Positions 47,275 through 58,675 of a stretch of 64,000 nucleotides of DNA are shown here, piece after piece (positions within the stretch are counted from its first letter, which is position 1; each line of letters begins with the position of its first letter). The notes under the pieces were generated by a model. The model ran no database searches. It was not told where the DNA came from and saw only the letters and a program-made list of their open reading frames with translations. Where the stretch lies: assembly GCA_940671915.1 (NCBI GenBank), contig CALNVZ010000174.1:78495373-78559372 (forward strand). Direction: 5' to 3'. This DNA comes from Paracentrotus lividus. Lineage: Eukaryota > Echinodermata > Echinoidea > Camarodonta > Echinidae. The position numbers and the translations under genes were made by a program.

Positions 47275-47769
47275 TATTTTGCAAAACTATTTTGGGTCAC
47301 AGTTAGTTATTTTCTATATTTCTTGATGATGATTCAAATTTCATAATTATCACTCTTGATGTTATTCTGTGTTTAGGAAATACATTTCCCTAAAAGAAAA
47401 TACATTAATATGCAGTGAACTACTGTTTAGTAAGGTTATCTTCACAAAATAATGATTTGCGCATACCAAATTATTTTATGCAAATGAGCTAATTACCATA
47501 ATACCACATGAAAATACCACAGGAATACCACACGACTTCTACACTTCAGCAGGAAACTACCACTTGGTGTAAATCCACTTTGACTAATGCCCGTTTGGTC
47601 TAATCCCTCTTGGTTGTTTGTCTACAATCAGTTAGTCAAATTACCATTTGGTCTAATCAATTCCCATTTCGTTTTCGTTTACCATCCAGGTAATTTCATC
47701 ATGTTCCTGCCCTTGACAACCCAGAGAACCTTCAGTTCACCGTGGATAATGCAAGAAGCATGACAGTGC

Positions 47770-48180
47770 ATAAGTCACAATTTTGCGAAATATTTTCAGA
47801 ACAATGGGGTTCAGTGATTCGTGATATTGGTGAGCTGAAAGAGATATCAATAAAGTGATAATGAGTTGCAATTTCCAGTGATATAAACGTCATAATCACC
47901 ACTGTCAATTTTATTGAAAGGATTGATGATGAAAGTTGGGTTCTTTTTTAAGCACATTGAAACAACCCATCTGAATGAGCGTGAAACTGAACTACTCACA
48001 ATTTTGCAAGACATTTTCAAAACAATGGTGTTTAGTGATGCATGGTATTGGTGAGCTGAGCGAGGTATCACTGACATGACTAAAATGGTAATGAGTTTCA
48101 CTTTCCAGTGCTATGAAGTTTATAATCGCCACAGTTATATTTTTGAAATTATTGATGATCAAACTTGGGTTTCCGTTTTT
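47770..48180 (-). pseudogene. two tandem decayed Ig-like exons (tentative)
   Basis: Two direct ~220 bp copies (about 47770-47947 and 47998-48180). On the minus strand the lower one reads NPTFIINPFNKIDSGDYDVY, which resembles the end of an Ig-like domain (L-x-I-x-x-V-x-x-x-D-S-G-x-Y). The upper one has PSLIINNF, then needs one base inserted to give a CGDYKLH equivalent. Stops follow in both. The match is short and the usual Cys after Tyr is missing, so this is a weak assignment; a repeat of other origin is possible. Confidence 0.35.
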
Positions 48181-48880
48181 CTGGTACACCCCGTATAGAT
48201 TACAGCTATAGACATGATAGACATCGGTCATTTTTAATCATGTGCAATTTCATTGTTTAATTTTACTCTATTGATAAATTGAAAAATCACACTTATTTCC
48301 TCCAAAAACATAAGCATGTTGATTTACAAAGTGATGAATATAGTTAACATTATTTTCATAAAGGAGGTTAACCCCCTTCAAAGCTTAATTTGCGTTGATC
48401 ACGCCATTTACACTAAAATCATGTAAGATACTGACTTTTTTGGGGGGTAATCTTTACATTTTTATGAAAATCAAAAGTACAAAATACGTTTACAGGCACG
48501 ATAGGTGAAAAGGAGAAAGAAGATTTAGCATGCAAGTTAATTTGATGAAATGTGCATAGTACAGCAATCCTATTAACACTTAAAATAGAGAACATATTGC
48601 ACAATAAGTTTATATCACGGTTACAATAATTAATATTTGTGATTTTTCAAAGGAAGAATGAATATGAGCATGAGCATGTATCCCAGAATTATTTTACACA
48701 AAAAAAATATGTAAATGCTGTTTCCTTCATCTTCAAATGTTTCATTAACCACATCCCTTTGATATCTAACAAATAGGTTTTAAAATAAAAACTAGTACCC
48801 TGATACAATTTTGATCAAAATATCAAGTAAGATATTTAAACAGAATGATATGGAAGTATAGATCATCAGTATTATCTAAG
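48181..48880. other. AT-rich intergenic sequence
   Basis: Nothing recognised. Confidence 0.4.
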
Positions 48881-49890
48881 GGGGCCGTCACACTGAGGTC
48901 GTTCTATAACGTTCCATAACGTTCTTGCCCGTTCTTTAAAAAAATGCTGAACGGGCTTTGGTCGGGTTGGAACTTATAACTTTGAAAAATAATTTCTTGA
49001 ATACGATACTAGGCAGTTCATAAATAGTTCTCGTTACGTCAATTCCGTCTTTATCGCGTCCGCAATACGTTGTTATCCAGTTCGGACCGAGTAAACGGCT
49101 CGTTCACTCTATACCGTTCGCAGCACGTCCAAACCGTCACTAAAAGTGCCTATGCGCAGCATGATAAAAGTTAGGTACCATGTTCGTAGTACGTCCTTCT
49201 CGTTCAGAGTAAGTCCTACCCGTTTAAGGAACGTTGTCACTACGATTAATTTTAGAACTTGAAGCCAGTACGATTTTTTTGAACATGTTAAAATGCCTTT
49301 CCGTTCTCTCCGTTCGGGCCCGTTCGCCAAGTTCGTAAACAGATTGTAAACGGTCTGTACTAGATTCTAAAAGGTCTGTACTACGTTCAGTCCGTGTGTA
49401 AACAGATTGAGCCCGTTCACCAAGAACTACCTAGAACGCAGTGAGAACTAGCTCAGTGTGACGGGAATTATGACATGCTGTTCTGTTTAAAAATTGAAAC
49501 GTATGTTCGAAGTACGTCCTTCTCGTTCAGAGTAAGTCCTACCCGTTTAAGAAACGTTGTCACTACGTTTAATTTTAGAACTTGAATAATTAATATACAA
49601 TGCTCGTTTGTAACACGTCCTAGCACATCTTTAGAACGATTTAAGTACGGCAATTTCGTTTGTAGTACGTCCATCTCGTTTCAGGTACGTTGCCACCCCG
49701 TTAAATTTTAGGACGAGATGGGCGCCCGATTTTTTTGAACACTTTTTTGAAAATCCGACCGAGCTAGTCCATGAAGTTCGTAAACAGATCGTAAGAAGTA
49801 TTTACTACGTCCACTCAGTTTACATACAGACTATGCCCGTTCGGCAAAATTTGCAAGGACGTAGTAGGAACGAGCTCAGTGTGACGGGGG
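48881..49890. mobile_element. 1 kb inverted-repeat element with GTCACACTGAG ends
   Basis: Left GGGGCCGTCACACTGAG and right CTCAGTGTGACGGGGG; an internal CTCAGTGTGACGGG also occurs near 49455. The interior is packed with CGTTC, AGTACGTCC, ACCCGTT and GTAAACAGATTG phrases. It includes an ~85 bp direct repeat (49178-49262 and 49503-49587), and the phrase GTAGTACGTCC recurs again near 49660. No ORF of note. Confidence 0.75.
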
Positions 49891-49976
49891 TATAACATCC
49901 GCATATTTCATTCACATGGATAGATTTAAAAAGTTGTTGTGTAATTGCTTTCGCCACTGTACGATTACAATATATA

Positions 49977-50105
49977 CACTGCCCTCCAAAAGTTTGGGTA
50001 CACCTGAAATCAGCAATGTTTTGGATCATTTTAAATCATTTTACATCCAGTATTTCAGTCCAAATGTTGCTAAAGTACTAAAAATATATTGTGCAACGAA
50101 TATAC
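49977..50105. mobile_element. end of a Tc1-like element
   Basis: CACTGCCCTCCAAAAGTTTG followed by GGTACACCTGAAATCAGC and about 100 bp homologous (inverted) to 20975-21106. It is cut at 50105, where the tail of the minus-strand LINE begins. Confidence 0.7.
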
Positions 50106-51990
50106 TTCACAATTTATTTATTTATTTATTTATTTATTTATTCCTCTTTCAACTTTTCATATTTACAATGATATTGCAATTTACATATGTACAACATATT
50201 AAATTTTACAATACTATAACAATGCGAAATTGAAAAAGAAGGAGACCGACTAATAAGCAAAGCTTGTAGAGTGAAGGCCCCTTTAAAATTACACAATATT
50301 ATTATGAATTATTACTTAAAAAAATAAAAACAAACATTATTGATTTAATATTTACACAGTGGTAAATATATACAGAGAAAATAATTAATAAATATATAAA
50401 ACGCTATAGAAATACAATAACCTAAAATAAAAATTTTAAACCTTCCTTTGAAAATTAGTATTGAATTACATTGTATAATCTCATTTGAAAGAGAATTCCA
50501 TAGCTTAGGACCAGTGCAAACGATGTTCTGTTCAAAGGTAAATGAAAGGAACTCGCCTGTCGATTGAAATGGTTATGAATCGAATCATTTTTACGAACAT
50601 TTTATTAAAAGGCAATGGTAATTGTTTATTGACAAACTTGTACATTAACTGTCCGAGCTGAAAAGTATACAAATCCTTAATTTTCAAAACTTTATTTGTC
50701 AGAAACAGGTTATTTGTATGTGCCCGGAATTCTGCATTATTAATAACACGAATCGCCCTTTTTTGTAATATAAAGAGTCTATTAATGTGGGAAGTTGCTG
50801 CATTACCCCATGCAACAAGTCCATAATTCAATAAGGAAAAATTAACGTGGAGTATAAGGATAACATAATGTGGGTAGGAAGTGATTTAATTTGCTCATGA
50901 CACCAACGTTGAGAGCAATGATTTTACAAATATTGTCAATGTGAGATTTCTAAGAAAGTTTTTCATCAATGACCAGTCCCAAAAATTCCGTAGATCGCAC
51001 TCTTTGAATGATAGTATCATTTAAGATGATATGATTCGGCACAGCCATAATCTTGTTGCTGAATAGCATGTAGCTAGTTTTGTCTAAGTTAAAGGAGAAT
51101 GAAACCCTAGGATTCAGTTGAATTGTATGAAACAAAAAAAAAATAATCAAAGAAACAGATTAAAGAAAGTTTGAGAACAATCGAATAAATAATAAGAAAG
51201 TTATGTGCATTTGAATGTTGTGATCACTAACGCTATGGAGATCCTCACACTGGCAACAGGCCCAAGATGTGTGATGTCACACATGAACAACTCTCCCATA
51301 TGACATACAAAAAATTCTTCTTTTTCCTCATTTTAATGGTAGTACAGACTCTTCACACATGATTATATTTTGTGAACTTGTATTACATGTCCTCCCATGA
51401 AATGAATCTCAGATCTTTTAACGGAATTAATAAAAAAAAAAGACAATTTGAGTGATATATGTACAAAAGTAATGGGGAAGTTGTTCATGTATGACATCAC
51501 ACATCTTGGGCCTGTTGCCAATATGAGGATCCCCATAGCAGTAGTGATCACAACATTCAAGTGCTCATAACTTTCTTATTATTCATTCATTTTTTCTCAA
51601 ATTTTCATTGATCAGCTTCTTTGATTTTCCTGTTTATGTACAATTTAATGAATTCCTAGGGTTTCCTTCCCCTTTAAGAGACAGTTTGTTTGCTTTTATC
51701 CGATTAAAAACACTTCTTAGTTTGTCATAGAATATTTGCGTCAATTGCTCTGGGTCAGGATGGGAGAAAAATATATTGGAGTCGTCAGCAAAAAGTATAA
51801 ATTGAAGCAATCTAGATGACTTCTCAATGTCATTTATGTAAATAATGAACAATAGTGGACCAAGGATGCTCCCCTGTGGAACTCCACAAATGACAGGTTT
51901 ACGTTCAGACATATGATCATTAAGTGAAACAAACTGGGAACACCCATTAAGACAATTATTAAACAAAGTCTCCTTGGAATTCAGAAAATA
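50106..51990 (-). pseudogene. 5'-truncated non-LTR retrotransposon, interrupted
   Basis: Read on the minus strand, about 51966-51640 encodes part of a reverse transcriptase: VICGVPQGSILGPLLFIIYI, then FILFADDSNIFFSHPD with the FADD catalytic motif, then IKANKLSL. After a 581 bp insertion it resumes with LDKTSYMLF, IQRVRSTEFLGLVIDEKLS, and later MNYGLVAWGNA and LFILQKRAIRVI, the usual C-terminal order of Jockey/CR1-like elements. Frameshifts break the second part. The 3' end is an (AAAT)n tail (50106-50145), typical of CR1-like groups. Confidence 0.85.
51093..51673. mobile_element. TTAA-flanked foldback MITE (piggyBac-type target)
   Basis: TTAA at 51089-51092 and 51674-51677 flank the element. 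Ends are AGGAGAATGAAACCCTAGG and, inverted, AGGGGAAGGAAACCCTAGG. Arms of about 200 bp include AATAATAAGAAAGTTATG, GTTGTGATCACTA and AACAGGCCCAAGATGTGTG. It splits the reverse transcriptase of the surrounding LINE. Confidence 0.9.
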
Positions 51991-52015
51991 GCCAAAATAT
52001 GCAAAAAGTAAGAAA

Positions 52016-52040
52016 ATAATAATAATAATAATAATAATAG
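52016..52040. repeat. (AAT)n microsatellite
   Basis: Eight AAT units. Confidence 0.9.
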
Positions 52041-52702
52041 AACGACGTACTTCAACCCTGAACTAATTACCCTACCCTAAACCTAACCTTAAAATGTCGC
52101 GTCACCATTTTAAATTTATCAGAAGGACTTTCAGTGTTCCAATGCATGGGAAAAGTTTCCGTAAAGAAGATTTCAGCAAATTATTCCTGTCGATAACACA
52201 AAATCCAATTTTTTATACAAATAACGTATACAAATAAGGTATAAGAATGAATATAAATATAACACAAACAAAGTGAGTAATTACTCCCCTAAGCGCTGTA
52301 CAAACAAAATATATGATACAAAAAAATAGGAGTATATATGTATATAGACCTATTATAAACTAATTATTTGAAATAAATGACTTACATATTACATTACATT
52401 TACAAACATTTCAATCTGGTCTATTGTTACTCCGATACGTCTCGATTTTATTGTTACCAACCGCTGGTACGTCAACTTACCAAGTTAATGGCCGACTCCT
52501 GGAGATCATACATGTATTTGGACAAGATTATCTTGATTTCTTTTAAAAAAAATTATAAAAAAGGAGAAGAAACCACCATTATAATCATGAAAAAAATAGA
52601 TAGCTTCTGTTCTGTACATCTGAAACGGCGTTCCAGAGATAAGAATGGTATCTGGATACTTCTTAATTTCACTTTGAAATGGGCAGGAATGGGTAGAGTG
52701 CC

Positions 52703-53141
52703 CTACAAGTCTGCAACTGCTCTGGATTGATCCAGTCGTACAACTGAGTCATACGATGGTGGTGGACCTAGGTCGGGGATTGAAGTCAAATTGTAATCAG
52801 AAGCCTGATCAGAACCAGGAGAATCACGAATCGTCGATGAAGGTAAGCCTAAGTCAACATCAATTTCCCTTGATGAAATCCTATTTTGGAGATCGTTGAG
52901 AAACGAAGGAGCTGGAACAGAACGATCACGTATCGGTGATCCAGGTATTGTTGTAATTTCAGAATTCGTTCCTGGATCAGGGTTCGTCGAAGATCGTTTG
53001 CAGATATGTTTATAACATTTACAGAGAGCACAGATAATGAGGACAATAATAAAGATGTAACCGGGAGTGCCAAGTAGGGGGCCTACAAGACCTTCTGCTG
53101 TGTCTATCCTTCCCGGAGTACTTGGTGGGACGTCCGTGGGC
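52703..53141 (-). CDS. exon C: membrane span and PPPSY tail, receptor paralogue
   Basis: An ATATTTAG acceptor, one base, then 146 codons to TAG. The translation is collinear with exon B: PTDVPPSTPGRID, a span (GTPGYIFIIVLIICAL), CKCYKHICKRSS, then a tail with GPPPSYDSVVRLDQ. Differences are mostly conservative, and the in-body indels are multiples of three codons (two extra residues before the span, one residue lost after GSDQA), implying selection on the protein. The C-terminus differs: a deletion removes B's IHELKTM and stop, so C ends SRAVADL in former 3' sequence. Upstream exons must lie beyond the window or were not recognised; no SRCR exon is visible to 64000. Confidence 0.8.
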
Positions 53142-54031
53142 CTAAATATAATTGTCAAACAAAAAATGAATTACGATCTGTTTAGAATATTCTCAATATT
53201 TTCACTTTTTAAATATTTTTAAAATATAATATTAAGCATAGATCACAATCTCCAAGGGTGGTTGCCCTAGGGGTTCGTTGTCCTAGCTCCTAGAGGGTGG
53301 TTATCCTGGTTGTTTATGTGACTAGGGAGAACTTGTCCGGGTAGATGTCTTAGAGGGGGTTGCCCTATGCCTAAAAGTTGTCCTACTATTCCAATATTAC
53401 TATACACGTACTTTATGTTTTGCTGCATCTATTGGTTTAGATGATAATCAACCTCAATTCTTTGACCATTACCTTTTATATTGATATCGGATATTCAATG
53501 GAAATGACACGCTTAACCCTACCAAGACCAATGTATTTTGACCCTTCACAGGCCCAGGGGGCACATTTTGCTCCCCCACCATATATATATATGCAGCAAT
53601 GGAAATACCCACATGACAAACAACCCGGGGTTGGGCACCCCCGGGGTGATCAACCCCGGGTAGACAAGGAAACTTAGTCTTTTTTCGCATGTATACAGTA
53701 TCATTACACAGTAGCATAATTATTTACAATAGGGCCTGCTAGTTTTCCATCGTAATCTCCATAAGCATTTGGTAGTCATTGCCTTCATGATATCAATTTC
53801 GTCAACTACAAAAGCTGTACAAGCTGTCAAGCAAATGTCGTTTAAATGATATTCAGTTGCTTTGAATGTCGAATTCAATGTTTGATCAAAACTCCTTCGT
53901 TTGATTGCTCTTCTCTTGTTGGTCAATACAATAATGAAAATAACATAAGGGAGGAATTTTGGTTATTGGAACAGCCGAAAAGGTGGCATAGCCTTTATCA
54001 AAGGCGATAACTTTAAGTAATACTAGTATAC

Positions 54032-54372
54032 GTCTACCCTGGGTTGACAAAATGGCCCCATAGACAACTCTGGGTTGACAACAAACTAAAATCTAAAAGA
54101 ATCTTGTGATGTTGAGAGTTGGCATTGTTGCCTACCCTGGGTTGACCAAATGGCATCATAGACAACCCTGGGTTGACAACAAACTAAAATCTAACGTTAG
54201 ATGTGATATTGACAGTTTGCATTGTTGTCTACCCTGGGTTGACCAAACGGCATCATAGACAACAAACGAAAATCTAGAAGATGCTTGTGATATTGACAGT
54301 GGCATTGGTGTCTACCCTGGGTTGACCAAATGGCATCATAGACCACTCTGGTTTGACAACAAACTAAAATCG
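54032..54372. repeat. four-unit CCCTGGGTTGAC minisatellite
   Basis: Units start at 54032, 54130, 54227 and 54310 (98, 97 and 83 bp apart). Each has CTACCCTGGGTTGAC, AAATGGCATCATAGACAAC and ACAACAAACTAAAATC. The phrase echoes CCCGGGGTTG in the element's own arms. Confidence 0.9.
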
Positions 54373-54477
54373 TCATCATTAGAGCAGTGTGCCATTTTTA
54401 GTTTCACGTAAATTAAAGACTAACTTTCATATGTCCCTGTTCAAGCTGTAACGGTAGATTCAGTCGATGGCTTGCTT

Positions 54478-54479
<2 letters not shown>

Positions 54480-54513
<34 letters not shown>
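54480..54513. repeat. poly-A run
   Basis: About 33 A inside the foldback loop. Confidence 0.9.
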
Positions 54514-54515
<2 letters not shown>

Positions 54516-55167
54516 AGTTCTGGAAAACTAAAGTTAGATGCAGCTACACAGCGCAGTACACCACGGCCACATTCTGCACAACACACTCAGTCAGCGAGCT
54601 CGCAAGCTCAGCTAGCTAGCTATAACTACGGTACCTTACCACTAGCAAAGAACCTGCGTAGCACTACCGCTCCTATTGCGAGCATGCAACCCATCTAGCT
54701 CCTTGCTGGAATTAGTCTACAATGTACGTATAAATAAGCGCGCAATTTCCAATCGCTACCTATAGCGCCTTTGAATAAGGCTATATCGTTTACGAATACC
54801 TTTTTCGGCTGTTCTAATAACCGAAATTGCCCCCTAATGCTATTTTCGTATTATATCGACCATGAAGCGAAGAGCAATCGAACATTGAATTAGACATTCA
54901 AAGCAACTGAAAAATTCATTTCAACTAAAGTTCTTGTCATCTTGCACAGCCACATCAAATAATAGATCTATGCAGTTGATGAAATTGATATCAAATGCTT
55001 TTGGAGATTACGATGGAAAACTAGCATGCCCTATTGTAATGCTACTGCATGTGTAATGCTACCTGTATATACATGAGAAAAATGACTAGGTTCCCTAGTC
55101 TACCCAGGGTTGGTCACTCCGGGGGTGCCCAACCCCGGGTTGTCTGTCATGTGGGTATTTCCATTGC

Positions 55168-55170
<3 letters not shown>

Positions 55171-55198
<28 letters not shown>
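55171..55198. repeat. (TA)n microsatellite
   Basis: TA tract at the right edge of the foldback; the matching tract at 53580-53590 marks the left edge. Confidence 0.85.
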
Positions 55199-55203
<5 letters not shown>

Positions 55204-55616
55204 TTTATTACTCAAGTCAACAGATCATTTTCATATTTAGTATGACGATAGAACAACTCAAGCTTTAACTTTATACAATAAACATTTCTTAAGGTAACCA
55301 TATGAGGGCGCTATTTACACCAAAATATAGAAATACCTAGAAATTGCTCCAAATTTGCAGGAAGTCAGTTTAAATCAGTCATTGTTACAGTTTGATGATG
55401 GAGGTTGTTACAAATCTGTTTCATAATACATTTAATGTTTACAGGTTTATTAAAACTGTTCTGCCCGTATTCTGCTACGGAGTTTAGAGTTGTGCTGTCG
55501 CACCAAAATACGAGAATGCAACTCTGGTTTGCACGCTTCTCTATGAAGCGTCAATGAAGCGTGCGTCTGATCGGATGACGTCATTCGAGATCAAATCTGT
55601 ACAAACATTTGTAAAG

Positions 55617-56919
55617 AATTCTAAACTCGGGGTAATAGTCAGGCAGATAGCTCAAGATTGGTTAGCTGAACGAGGTACCAGTAGTAAAGTATTGGAATAT
55701 ATGGGGAAGAATCCCACATTTACTAAACCCAACGTCTGGCTGTGCATCTCTGCTGCATTAGGCCCTACAGCCGGGGGGTCCAAAATGATGCCCATTTTAC
55801 CAAAAATCTATTTTGATAAAAATAGCAGAATTCATTTTCTAAACGCACTAACTTTGATGTCAAAATAAAGAGTATTACCATTTTCTTAACGTTGTGTCAT
55901 TTTGAAATCAGACTGAAATCAAAAACAGTGAAAAGTTTTGATGAAGAAATGTTTTTTTCTCCACTTTTTTACGCAAATATTTTTGTTCCTTTTTTCAATA
56001 ATTTTTAATAAATAGTTGTATAAAACATTGATGTTTGTAACTTTTCTAAAATACTACCTACTGTCATGTGAATGATGCTGTAAAAGAAGGAGTTATATCT
56101 TATTCGATAAAGAATTATGATGAGCTAAAGTCAGGAGAACGCAATATAGACAAAATCAACAATTTTGCCCCGTATCGAAGAAGAATCGCCACTACCGTCG
56201 TGTATTATGAAAAGCTGATATTTATCATTGGCGTGTGAGTAGGCAAACAAAAGTTCAAAATGCGGAACATGTTCGATACTTGGTTTTTTGTCTGCCTAAT
56301 AAGCTATTCGCTGTTATCGGCCTTCCTAATACACGTACGGGTATGGGATTCTTCTTCGATACGGGGCAAATTGTTGATTTTTGTCTAATTGCGTTCCTGA
56401 CTAAGCTCATCATAATTCTTTATCGGAATAAGATAAACTCCCTTCTTTTTACAGCATCATTCACATGCACGTAGGTAGTTTTTTAGAAAAGCTTACAAAC
56501 ATCAATGTTTTATACAACTATTTATTAAAAAATTATGAAAAAAGGCAACAAAAAATATTTGCGTTAAAAAAGTGAGAAAAAAACATTTCTTCATCAAAAC
56601 TTTCAGTGTTTTCGATTTCAGTCTGATTTCAAAATGACACCAAGCGTTAAGACAGGTAATACTCTTTATTTGACATCAAAGTTAGTGCGTTTAGAAAATG
56701 AATTCTGCTATTTTTATTCAAAATAGAATTTTTTGTAAAATGGCACTCATTTTGGACGCCCCCGCTGTAGGTGACCTAATGCAGCAGAGATGCACTGCCA
56801 GACGTTGGGTTTAGTAAATGTGGGATTCTTCCCCATATATTCCAATACTTTACTACTGGTACCTCGTTCAGCTAACCAATCATGAGCTAGCTGCCCGACT
56901 ATAAGGTGGTTTAGAATTT
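55617..56919. mobile_element. 1.3 kb foldback element, copy 2
   Basis: More complete relative of 24575-25817, with both outer ends present (AATTCTAAAC outward, then TAGTCGGGCAGCTAGCTC-like and ATTGGTTAGCTGAACGAGG). Arms of about 600 bp nearly meet at a centre near 56250. Confidence 0.85.
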
Positions 56920-57249
56920 GATATGGCTTTGCGAGTTTTATGTCAGAGGAAGCTATTTTTTTTATTTTCTCGTTAACTTGAAGTTAAATGTTGTTAAAAC
57001 TTTTCTTTAAAATGAGGTGCATTATTGAACTGTCCATAACGATTGATTAATTGCATATTGATCATCAAAAATGGCATTTTCCGACACGATTGAAGTGTTA
57101 GTTTGACCTGACATATTGAAGAAAGGACATTTGACGCGAAAACGGATTTGGAACTAGTTTGAGACTAATTTGAGACTGGTTTGAAATGATTTTGAATGTT
57201 TTAGTCGCGCATACGTCTCAGAGACGTCCCTGAATTATTCCCGCGACAG

Positions 57250-57287
<38 letters not shown>
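57250..57287. repeat. poly-A run
   Basis: About 37 A after a GAGACGTC-type patch (57140-57249). Confidence 0.9.
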
Positions 57288-57290
<3 letters not shown>

Positions 57291-57453
57291 TCATAAGAAA
57301 AAGATTGATGCGCATGCACCTAACATGATAAAATTTTGCGCATGCATGTAGCGTGATGTCGGAATCAAACTCAACATTTCAATGCTTTTGGCTAAATATG
57401 GACACTTCACATTTGTGAAATAAAAAATCCGTGGAGCTATTTAGGAGATTATA

Positions 57454-58671
57454 CAGTGCGTCCTAGAAAAAAGTATACCCAACTTTGAGGGTCTCGTATT
57501 AGAAATTCATAAATCATGTGACCTTATTTTTCATTTTATAATGAAGAGTATTAAACTCATGTTCTGTTTGATGATACCAAATTTATGTCAATGCTGTCAC
57601 GAATGACTGAGTACTTAAACTTTGAAAAAAATCCGTTGAAAGTGCTTTGTACCAAGTTTTTCGGAAGTAAACTTTTCATTTCAATAATCCTTATGTTTTT
57701 TGTTTTAGCCTGAAAATGATGCAAAGTGGATGAAAGATAAAAAAAAAAATGTTTGCATTAATTAAGCAAACATATATGCCAAATGTAGCTGAAGAGAATT
57801 GACCACAAATCTTATTTATATTCATGGTATATTGTCAATGAAATCCTGGCTCCCTGATCATCATTCATTGTTTGAGGTAAGCCTACCTGAGTTATTCACA
57901 AGGGTTAAAGCGTTACTTGGGATGCTGTCTTGATGAAATCCTCTTTCAATTGCCTTGGTATGTATGAACACCTGGATGATCTTCCATTGTGTCCTTCCTT
58001 GAATTTCAAGTGCCTTAGAAGTAAGTAAACCATTGATTTCATGTCAGGATACCTCATGCAACCAAAATGGTGCAGCTAACAACTGAGCAGAGGGTTTTTG
58101 TTTTTTGTTTTTTTGCAACAAGGAGGATGGTGCCCCTGCACACCGGAGTGTAGCAGTTCGAGATCGGCTTAGGGAGGTGTTTGGTAATCGCATAACGAAT
58201 GGCTTCCAAGATCCCCCGATCTCACCCCTTGTGACTTTTTCTTTGGGGGCATCTTAAGAATTGTGTGTTCAAAAGTTCTCCCATTAACCTTGCTCAACTA
58301 CGAGCTCGCATCACCGAAGATGTAAACAGCCTCCGTAACAACCCAGCCATGATCAGACGAGCTGTCCAAGACAGGCGACAACGCTGCGATTTATGCATTG
58401 AGAGGGAAGGTGGGCACGTTGAAGGAGTTGTAAATGGTAAATTGAAATTAGCTAAACCCAAAATAACCCAAACTTGGTACAAAGCACTTTCGACGGATTT
58501 TTTTAAAAGTATGAATACTCGGTCATTCAAGACGGCACAGACATAAATTTGGTATCATTGAATAGAGTATGAGTTACTCTTTAACATGAGATATAAAATA
58601 TGGTCACATGATTTATGAATTCCTTATATGAGGCCCTCAAAGTTGGGTATACTTTTTTCTGGGACGCACTG
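57454..58671 (+). mobile_element. mariner-like element with CAGTGCGTCCTAGAAAA ends
   Basis: Terminal inverted repeats of about 150 bp start CAGTGCGTCC and continue AAAAAAGTATACCCAACTTT, with TA outside each end. It carries a broken transposase (next entry). Length (1218 bp) fits a mariner with internal loss. Confidence 0.85.
58111..58546 (+). pseudogene. mariner-like transposase remnant
   Basis: Translation pieces on the + strand give DGAPAHRSVAVRDRLREVFG from 58126, carrying the second catalytic Asp of the family's QQDGAPxH motif, then in another frame SPDLTPCDFFFGGILR from 58212 with the third catalytic Asp region about 35 codons on, then NLAQLRARITEDVNSL and IRRAVQDRRQRCDLCIEREG, the usual C-terminal end. 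Frameshifts at about 58125 and 58210, and loss of the N-terminal half, make it inactive. Spacing suggests a DD34D-like relative. Confidence 0.8.
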
Positions 58672-58675
58672 TATA

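Larger units (their letters stand above)
53591..55170. mobile_element. 1.58 kb foldback element with CCCGGGTTGG phrases
   Basis: GCAGCAATGGAAATACCCAC at the left and its exact inverse at the right, with inverted homology of about 400 bp (CCATCGTAATCTCC, TGATATCAATTTC, TTCAGTTGCTTTGAATGTC, TTTTCGGCTGTTC). It sits inside a TA tract. Copy B has the same flanks without it (near 36468). The centre holds the CCCTGGGTTGAC tandem array and a poly-A run. Confidence 0.9.
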
